From assembly GCF_003173055.1 (NCBI RefSeq), contig NZ_QGLF01000006.1:62332-126331 (forward strand): a DNA stretch of 64,000 nucleotides. Direction: 5' to 3'. The stretch comes from Zavarzinia compransoris (GTDB lineage: Bacteria; Pseudomonadota; Alphaproteobacteria; Zavarziniales; Zavarziniaceae). Positions 59,645 through 64,000 of the stretch are shown piece after piece (positions within the stretch are counted from its first letter, which is position 1; each line of letters begins with the position of its first letter). The notes below the pieces were generated by a model. That model saw nothing but the letters and a program-made list of their open reading frames with translations. It was not told where the DNA came from and made no database searches. Position numbers and translations under genes: made by a program.

Positions 59645-59755
59645 CTAGAGCACGTTCGGAATGACCGTCATTCCAAACATGCTCTATCGCTTTGATTTTA
59701 CGCATCTTCGGACGGCGACCCGGTTTCCACTTCGCCTGAAGATGCGCTAAGGCGG
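59645..59755. repeat. Mosaic intergenic repeat element (RIME-like)
   Basis: Two consecutive hairpins: AGAGCACGTT...AACATGCTCT with an inner GGAATGAC-GTCATTCC, then CGCATCTTC...GAAGATGCG enclosing CCCGGTTTCCACTTCG. The GGTTTCCACTTCG core and AGAGCA ends match mosaic elements scattered through alphaproteobacterial genomes. It lies between two converging genes and may also act as a terminator. Confidence 0.7.
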
Positions 59756-59764
59756 GGCCGCGCT

Positions 59765-60679
59765 TCAGGGGCCCCCCGCGATCTCCCCCAGCACCCGGCG
59801 CAGACGCGGTGCCGCGAAATCGAGAAAGCGGCGCATCTTCAGCGGCATCTGCCCCTGCGCCGCATGAACCAGGTGGACCGGCGGCGCCTCCCGCTCATAG
59901 GCTTCGAGCACGAGGCACAGCCCCCCGGCCCTGACCGCCCGCACCACCTGATAATGCAGCAGGCGGGCAAAGCCGACCCCGGCAACCACCGCATCCGCCG
60001 CCGCCTCCGCCGTGGTGACGAGGCGCGGCCGCACCGGCACCTCCACCGTCCCCCCGCGCGCGGGATCGCGGAAACGCCACAGCAGGGCCGCCTGGGGTGT
60101 CGCGGCGGCGACACAGGGCAGGCGGGCGAGATCCGCGGGGGTTGCGGGCAGGCCCTGGGCCCCGATCAGCGCCGGGCTGGCACAGGTGACCACGCGCATG
60201 GCGCCCACCCGGGTGGCGATCAGCCCGCTATCGGGCAGGCTGCCGATCCGCACCGCCATGTCGATCTGGCCTTCGATCAGATCGACATTGCTGTCCCCCA
60301 GCACCAGCCGGATATTAATCTCGGGAAACTGCGCCAGGAAATCGGTCACCACCGGCAGGACATGCAGCCGGCCGAACAGCAGGGGCGCCGTGACCACAAG
60401 CTCGCCCCTGGGCACCTGAAACTCGCCGGCCGCCGAGCGTTCGGCCTCCTCCACCTGTTCGAGAATGCGGCGGGCAGCAGCGGCATAGGCGATGCCGGCA
60501 TCGGTCAGGCTCAATTTCCTGGTGGTGCGGATCAGCAAGGTCGTGCCGAGGCGACCCTCGAGATCGGCGACCTTGCGGCTCAAGGTCGGCACCGGCACCC
60601 CCAGCGCCCGGGCGGCAGCGGAAAGGCTGCCCCGGTCGACCGCGGCCAGAAACATGGCCATGGCCTCGAAACGATCCAT
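59765..60679 (-). CDS. LysR-family transcriptional regulator
   Basis: The 304-aa protein has the N-terminal HTH (GSLSAAARALGVPVPTLSRK) and the CrgA/AaeR-like substrate-binding domain (GELVVTAPLLFGRLHVLPVV, INIRLVLGDSNVDLIEGQID). It is divergent from the PNPOx-like and DUF1348 genes and is their likely regulator. A 13-base palindrome lies 8 bases before its start. Confidence 0.92.
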   Translation of the reverse strand: MDRFEAMAMFLAAVDRGSLSAAARALGVPVPTLSRKVADLEGRLGTTLLIRTTRKLSLTDAGIAYAAAARRILEQVEEAERSAAGEFQVPRGELVVTAPLLFGRLHVLPVVTDFLAQFPEINIRLVLGDSNVDLIEGQIDMAVRIGSLPDSGLIATRVGAMRVVTCASPALIGAQGLPATPADLARLPCVAAATPQAALLWRFRDPARGGTVEVPVRPRLVTTAEAAADAVVAGVGFARLLHYQVVRAVRAGGLCLVLEAYEREAPPVHLVHAAQGQMPLKMRRFLDFAAPRLRRVLGEIAGGP

Positions 60680-60686
60680 TTATTTA

Positions 60687-60699
60687 CTCGAATTTCGAG
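60687..60699. promoter_or_regulatory. Palindrome CTCGAA-T-TTCGAG, LysR operator candidate
   Basis: A perfect 6-bp dyad around one base in the AT-rich 98-base gap between the LysR gene and the divergent PNPOx-like gene. The position fits autoregulation and divergent control. Confidence 0.55.
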
Positions 60700-60777
60700 A
60701 ATATGAGCCTCAATTCCCCGATATTATCCGAACATCCGAGCAATGTCATGCTTCCTTCCCGTCAGGGGAGAGGTCCC

Positions 60778-61410
60778 ATGTCCTATGGTTTTCTCGATAT
60801 CGCGGTGACGCCCAGTGTCCGTGCCGTGCAGGCCGCAGCCGGGGTCGACGAGTTCTGGGAGCATTTCGCCGGCGATCGCGCCTTCGACCGCTTCACCGGC
60901 AACGAGGCGGCCTTCATCGCCGAGCGCGACAGTTTCTATCTGGCGACGGTCTCCGAAACCGGCTGGCCCTATCTCCAGCATCGGGGCGGGCCGCGCGGCT
61001 TCCTGAAGCTGCTGGACGAGCGGACGCTCGGCTTCGCCGACTACCGGGGCAATCACCAGTTCATCAGCGTCGGCAATCTGGCGGCCAACGACCGGGCCTG
61101 CCTGTTCCTGATGGATTATCCCCGCCGCACCCGCCTGAAGATCTATGCGCGGATCGAAGTCCTGGCCCTCGATACCGATCCCGTCCTGGCCGAGCAGCTT
61201 GCCGTGCCCGGCTACCGCGCCCATCCCGAGCGCCTGTTCCGCCTGCACCTGCAGAGTTTCGACTGGAACTGCCCGCAGCACATCACGCCCCGCTTCACGG
61301 AAGAGGAGGTGGCGGCGGCAGCCCGCGCCCTGCATGAGCGCATCGCCCGGCTCGAGGAAGAGAATGCCGGCCTGCGCGCCCGCCTTACTGCCGAGGAAGA
61401 CAGACGATGA
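60778..61410 (+). CDS. Pyridoxamine 5'-phosphate oxidase-like flavin protein
   Basis: The 210-aa product starts at ATG 60778 (GGGGAGAGGTCCC upstream); a start at 60748 is less favoured. It belongs to the FMN-binding split-barrel group: [50 protein letters not shown]. The C-terminus ends in a short coiled coil ([16 protein letters not shown]). Such proteins reduce small molecules or bind F420/FMN; the substrate is unknown. It overlaps the next gene by 4 bases. Confidence 0.88.
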   Translation: MSYGFLDIAVTPSVRAVQAAAGVDEFWEHFAGDRAFDRFTGNEAAFIAERDSFYLATVSETGWPYLQHRGGPRGFLKLLDERTLGFADYRGNHQFISVGNLAANDRACLFLMDYPRRTRLKIYARIEVLALDTDPVLAEQLAVPGYRAHPERLFRLHLQSFDWNCPQHITPRFTEEEVAAAARALHERIARLEEENAGLRARLTAEEDRR

Positions 61411-61877
61411 GCCTTGACCGCCCGCCCCTGCCGCCCTTCACCCTGGAAACCGCCGCCCAGAAGGTCCGCCTGGCGGAGGACGGCTGGAACAGCCGCGACC
61501 CCGAACGGGTGGCGCTGGCCTATACGCCCGACAGCCGCTGGCGGAACCGCGCCGAATTCGTCGAGGGACGGGCCGCGATCGCCGAATTCCTGACCCGCAA
61601 GTGGCGGCGCGAGTTGGAGTACCGGCTGATCAAGGAACTCTGGGCCTTCCGGGACAACCGGATCGCGGTGCGCTTCGCCTATGAATGGCACGACGACAGC
61701 GGCAGCTGGTTCCGCTCCTACGGCAACGAGAACTGGGAATTCGACGCCCACGGCCTGATGCGCCTGCGGATCGCCTCGATCAACGATCTGCCGATCGCCG
61801 CGGGTGACCGACTATTCCATTGGCCCCAAGGCCGGCGGCCGGACGATCACCCGGGCCTCGCTGATCTCGGCCTTTGA
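61407..61877 (+). CDS. DUF1348 (nuclear transport factor 2-like) family protein
   Basis: The 156-aa protein matches DUF1348 throughout: [52 protein letters not shown], and the ending [15 protein letters not shown]. The fold is a cone-shaped NTF2-like barrel. Its function is not established. Translational coupling with the PNPOx-like gene suggests a joint role. Confidence 0.93.
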   Translation: MSLDRPPLPPFTLETAAQKVRLAEDGWNSRDPERVALAYTPDSRWRNRAEFVEGRAAIAEFLTRKWRRELEYRLIKELWAFRDNRIAVRFAYEWHDDSGSWFRSYGNENWEFDAHGLMRLRIASINDLPIAAGDRLFHWPQGRRPDDHPGLADLGL

Positions 61878-61967
61878 CCGTCTCCGCGGCGGGCTGCTTC
61901 TGCCCTTGACGCCACGCTTCCCTGTTGCTTCCGCGGCCCCTGCGCCATGATCGGGAATGACAACAAA

Positions 61968-62018
61968 AAGCCCGCCAAGCTGTTGCTTGTGCGGGCTGAT
62001 ATTGGTTGCGGGGGCTGG
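61968..62018. other. tRNA-3'-end-like sequence with adjacent hairpin; attachment-site candidate
   Basis: TGGTTGCGGGGGCTGG (62003-62018) is, in reverse complement, CCAGCCCCCGCAACCA, the usual acceptor/T-arm end of initiator-type tRNAs. The similarity stops after 16 bases. Directly beside it lies a hairpin AAGCCCGC...GCGGGCTGATATT, as would follow a tRNA gene on the reverse strand. It sits 80 bases before a tyrosine recombinase. Integration at a tRNA 3' end leaves such a fragment. Confidence 0.5.
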
Positions 62019-62099
62019 CAACCACCTTTGCAGAACTCGAATAATGCCCCAGCCTGATATGGGCCCCAAAGGCCACCGCAAGAGCGAGGGAGTGTAATC

Positions 62100-63098
62100 A
62101 TGCCCCTCGAATCTCGTTCGCTTGAGGACCCGCTGTACGCTCTTCTTAAAGAAGTAACCGCATACACGCTCGAGTCATATGAGATCTGCCGGCAGTCCCA
62201 GGCAAACAGCACGACCAGACAACATGCGCATCGGGAGATGCGGCGCCTTATGGCAACGGTGGAGGATCCTCAAAAAGGATCCCGGTCTATCAACACCCTC
62301 ATTCGGCGGCGTCATTCAATCCGGATCGCCTTTGCGCTTGCTATGCTGGAGGTGAAAGCCCGGCTTTGTCCGCATGGCACCCTGATCCGCAATGGCCGTT
62401 CGTCGGCATATACGCTCCTCGGCAGACTTCGCCAGCTTTGGCTCTGGAGCAATCGCCCTCTATCAGAGATCCTGCCTCTCGACCAGCGAGCCCGCCGCCG
62501 ATCGAAATGCCAAGTGCTGCGTCAAATGCCGAAAGGCGAACACTGGCAGTACAATATTGTAGAAGGCATCCGCCAACCCGCCAACCGGATCGGTGCCACG
62601 CTGCTTGCCATTACAGGTGCTCGGCCCTGCGAACTGGAGCGGGGTGTTCATATCGACCACCAACCAAACGGCTTCATAAGCATCACGATCAAGACCGCGA
62701 AAGACCGCGCAGGCAACCATCGGGCTTTTCGCATAGATCCTTCCGAGCCTCTTGCTTCGGAACTCACCAATGTCCAGGGCGAATTCCGCGTTTCTGCCGA
62801 GGCTCTCCGTGCCGCCGTCCGCCGTTCGGCGATCGCACGTTTCCCCAATGCGAAATTCAGCCCCTATGTCTTTCGCCATTCATTCGCTTCGATCGTAAAG
62901 AGAGCACTTGGTTGCCTGGAGGCCGCAAGGGCGCTGGGGCACGCCGACGCCAAGATCAGCACACGATATGGGGCGGCAAGGCTCGGCAGCAGATCCGGCG
63001 GGATCTTTCCGCCGGTTGCGATCGAAACGACAAAGCCGGTACGCCCGCGGCCTCACTGGACTTGGCCAAGCCTCTCGGTATCAACGCCACAGATTTGA
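62100..63098 (+). CDS. Tyrosine recombinase / site-specific integrase
   Basis: The 332-aa protein starts at ATG 62100 (GAGGGAG upstream). The catalytic domain is recognisable: ITGARPCELERG (first Arg), a Lys in ITIKTAKDRAG, YVFRHSFASI (second Arg box, with Tyr where HxxR enzymes have His), LGHADAKISTRYG (His and nucleophilic Tyr). It is more AT-rich in codon choice than the neighbouring genes, consistent with transfer. No other phage or transposon genes lie beside it. Confidence 0.85.
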   Translation: MPLESRSLEDPLYALLKEVTAYTLESYEICRQSQANSTTRQHAHREMRRLMATVEDPQKGSRSINTLIRRRHSIRIAFALAMLEVKARLCPHGTLIRNGRSSAYTLLGRLRQLWLWSNRPLSEILPLDQRARRRSKCQVLRQMPKGEHWQYNIVEGIRQPANRIGATLLAITGARPCELERGVHIDHQPNGFISITIKTAKDRAGNHRAFRIDPSEPLASELTNVQGEFRVSAEALRAAVRRSAIARFPNAKFSPYVFRHSFASIVKRALGCLEAARALGHADAKISTRYGAARLGSRSGGIFPPVAIETTKPVRPRPHWTWPSLSVSTPQI

Positions 63099-63489
63099 TC
63101 CCTTGAATTTCAATACCAAGACGCACCGTTGAAGACGGTGGCCGACAGGCTGTGAGTTTTTTTTGCCCCTCTCAGCGATCTCGGCCAACCTTGGCGCTGG
63201 CCCGCCCCACGGGACGCGGCCTCGCACCTCACAATCCACCAGAAACAATTCCGACCGTACCACTCACCCGCGCCAGCATTGCTCATGCGACTGTAGCCCC
63301 GATTCACGGCCGGGGAATGAGGTGTTCAACATTGTTCAAGCCCGGCCAGGCCATCGGAGAACGGTGTTTGTCCAGGGCGCCCGGCGTGTGAGCCGGCCGG
63401 GCCGCCTCGCACCTGTTGTCCGGCATGTTCAGTGATTACCCCATCTGTAGGCGTGCCGCCGAGCGGCAGCGGTGAGTGAACATCGCCCC
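63099..63489. other. Intergenic region after the integrase
   Basis: About 390 bases with no supported gene. A CACCG...CGGTG hairpin followed by TTTTTTTT (about 63123-63161) may terminate the integrase transcript. TGTTCAA occurs twice in tandem at 63323-63339 and matches the half-site of the downstream palindrome. Confidence 0.5.
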
Positions 63490-63537
63490 TTGACTCAGAT
63501 CTGAAAAGATCATTATTGAACATATATGTTCAATAAT
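63490..63537 (+). promoter_or_regulatory. Promoter with perfect 26-bp palindrome before the terminal TetR gene
   Basis: TTGACT (63490-63495) is a plausible -35. The palindrome spans 63512-63537; its left half is ATTATTGAACATA and the right half is its exact complement. It overlaps the expected -10 and lies 16 bases before the tetR ATG, typical of an autorepressing TetR operator. Confidence 0.75.
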
Positions 63538-63553
63538 ACTCTTCAGAGATCGA

Positions 63554-64000
63554 ATGCTCGACTCCCTGTCCGCCACAGAAGCCCGCATCCATGATGCCGC
63601 CCTTCGCCTGTTTTCCGAACGGGGCGGGATGCAGGTGACCATACGCGAACTGGCGGATGCCGCCGGGCTCGCCCGGGGGACGGTCTACAACAACCTCCCC
63701 GACCCCTCCGCCCTGTTCGAGAGCGTCGCCGTCCGCCTCGGCGAGGAAATGCACGAGCGGGTAAACCTCAGCTTCGAGGGCATCGCCGATCCGGCACACC
63801 GTCTCGCCAACGGCCTGCGTCTGTTCATCCGCCGCGCCCATGACGAACCCCATTGGGGGCGTTTCATCGTCCGCTTCGCCATGACCACCGCAGCGCTGCG
63901 GCAGATGTGGGAAGGGCATCCGCTGCGCGACCTCGGCGACGGCTTGAGCGAGGGCCGCTACCGCTTCCGGCCGGAACAGGTGCCCTCGGTCCTGGCCATG
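63554..64000 (+). CDS. TetR-family transcriptional regulator (partial, runs off the right edge)
   Basis: 149 codons are present. The N-terminal HTH is ATEARIHDAALRLFSERGGM, TIRELADAAGLARGTVYNNL. The helices that follow belong to the ligand domain, which is cut by the edge. The target is unknown; the palindrome just upstream suggests autoregulation. Confidence 0.9.
   Translation, partial: MLDSLSATEARIHDAALRLFSERGGMQVTIRELADAAGLARGTVYNNLPDPSALFESVAVRLGEEMHERVNLSFEGIADPAHRLANGLRLFIRRAHDEPHWGRFIVRFAMTTAALRQMWEGHPLRDLGDGLSEGRYRFRPEQVPSVLAM

Noticed and set aside
61968-62030. A complete tRNA gene
   Set aside because: Only the last 16 bases resemble a tRNA; no anticodon or D arm can be formed in the flanking sequence.
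62100-63098. Integrase as an inactive pseudogene because the HxxR His is Tyr
   Set aside because: The other catalytic residues (two Arg, Lys, His, Tyr) appear in order, and Tyr at this position occurs in some active recombinases, so it is kept as a gene.

Overview
The window is strongly GC-rich and has the gene style of an alphaproteobacterium. A Rhodospirillales-like or related lineage is my inference, from an ScfR-type regulator beside glyoxylate-cycle genes, the AcnD/PrpF form of the methylcitrate cycle, and a mosaic intergenic repeat. No rRNA and no complete tRNA was seen.

Layout. (1) 1-15.6 kb, central carbon metabolism. An ScfR/RamB-type regulator (cut by the left edge) and a 78-aa unknown ORF precede malate synthase G (glcB). 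Isocitrate lyase (aceA) converges on glcB. A cobalamin riboswitch precedes a class I ribonucleotide reductase alpha gene that has no nrdB beside it. A 2-methylcitrate-cycle operon (prpC-acnD-prpF-prpB) follows, convergent with groES-groEL. Together glcB/aceA and prp handle acetyl-CoA and propionyl-CoA from short-chain acids. (2) 16.1-35.7 kb, an accessory catabolic island. It holds two paralogous flavin monooxygenases, a LysR regulator, a TonB receptor, a dipeptide-type ABC importer, an amidohydrolase, an SDR, a thiol dioxygenase fused to four rhodanese-like domains, a GST, a 2-hydroxyacid dehydrogenase, two class II aldolase-like proteins and an acyl-CoA-dehydrogenase-like flavoprotein. I infer uptake and desulfurisation of an organosulfur compound; the substrate is unknown. 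(3) 35.7-48.1 kb, a complete type I-C CRISPR-Cas locus (cas3-cas5-cas8c-cas7-cas4-cas1-cas2) with 41 intact repeats plus a degenerate terminal one. Gene ruins flank it: an MFS C-terminal remnant and an IS3 transposase scrap on the left, broken DUF1302 and DUF1329 genes on the right.

(4) 48.1-53.8 kb, an RbbA/YhhJ/HlyD-type ABC export operon with a divergent TetR regulator; a 16-bp palindrome and a strong leader hairpin lie between them. (5) 54.0-59.6 kb, cyanate uptake and cyanase (ABC transporter plus cynS), divergent from a PAS-sigma54 activator. The transporter has a near-consensus -24/-12 promoter, and three related 12-bp palindromes lie upstream of it, directly before the activator start. 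(6) 59.6-64 kb: a mosaic repeat, a LysR gene divergent from a PNPOx-like and DUF1348 pair, a tyrosine recombinase next to a tRNA-3'-end-like sequence, and a TetR gene (cut by the right edge) behind a perfect 26-bp palindrome.

The most unusual items are the thiol dioxygenase/tetra-rhodanese fusion, the sigma54 control of a cyanate operon, the riboswitch-controlled orphan NrdA, and the GroES with a basic Ala/Lys-rich tail.
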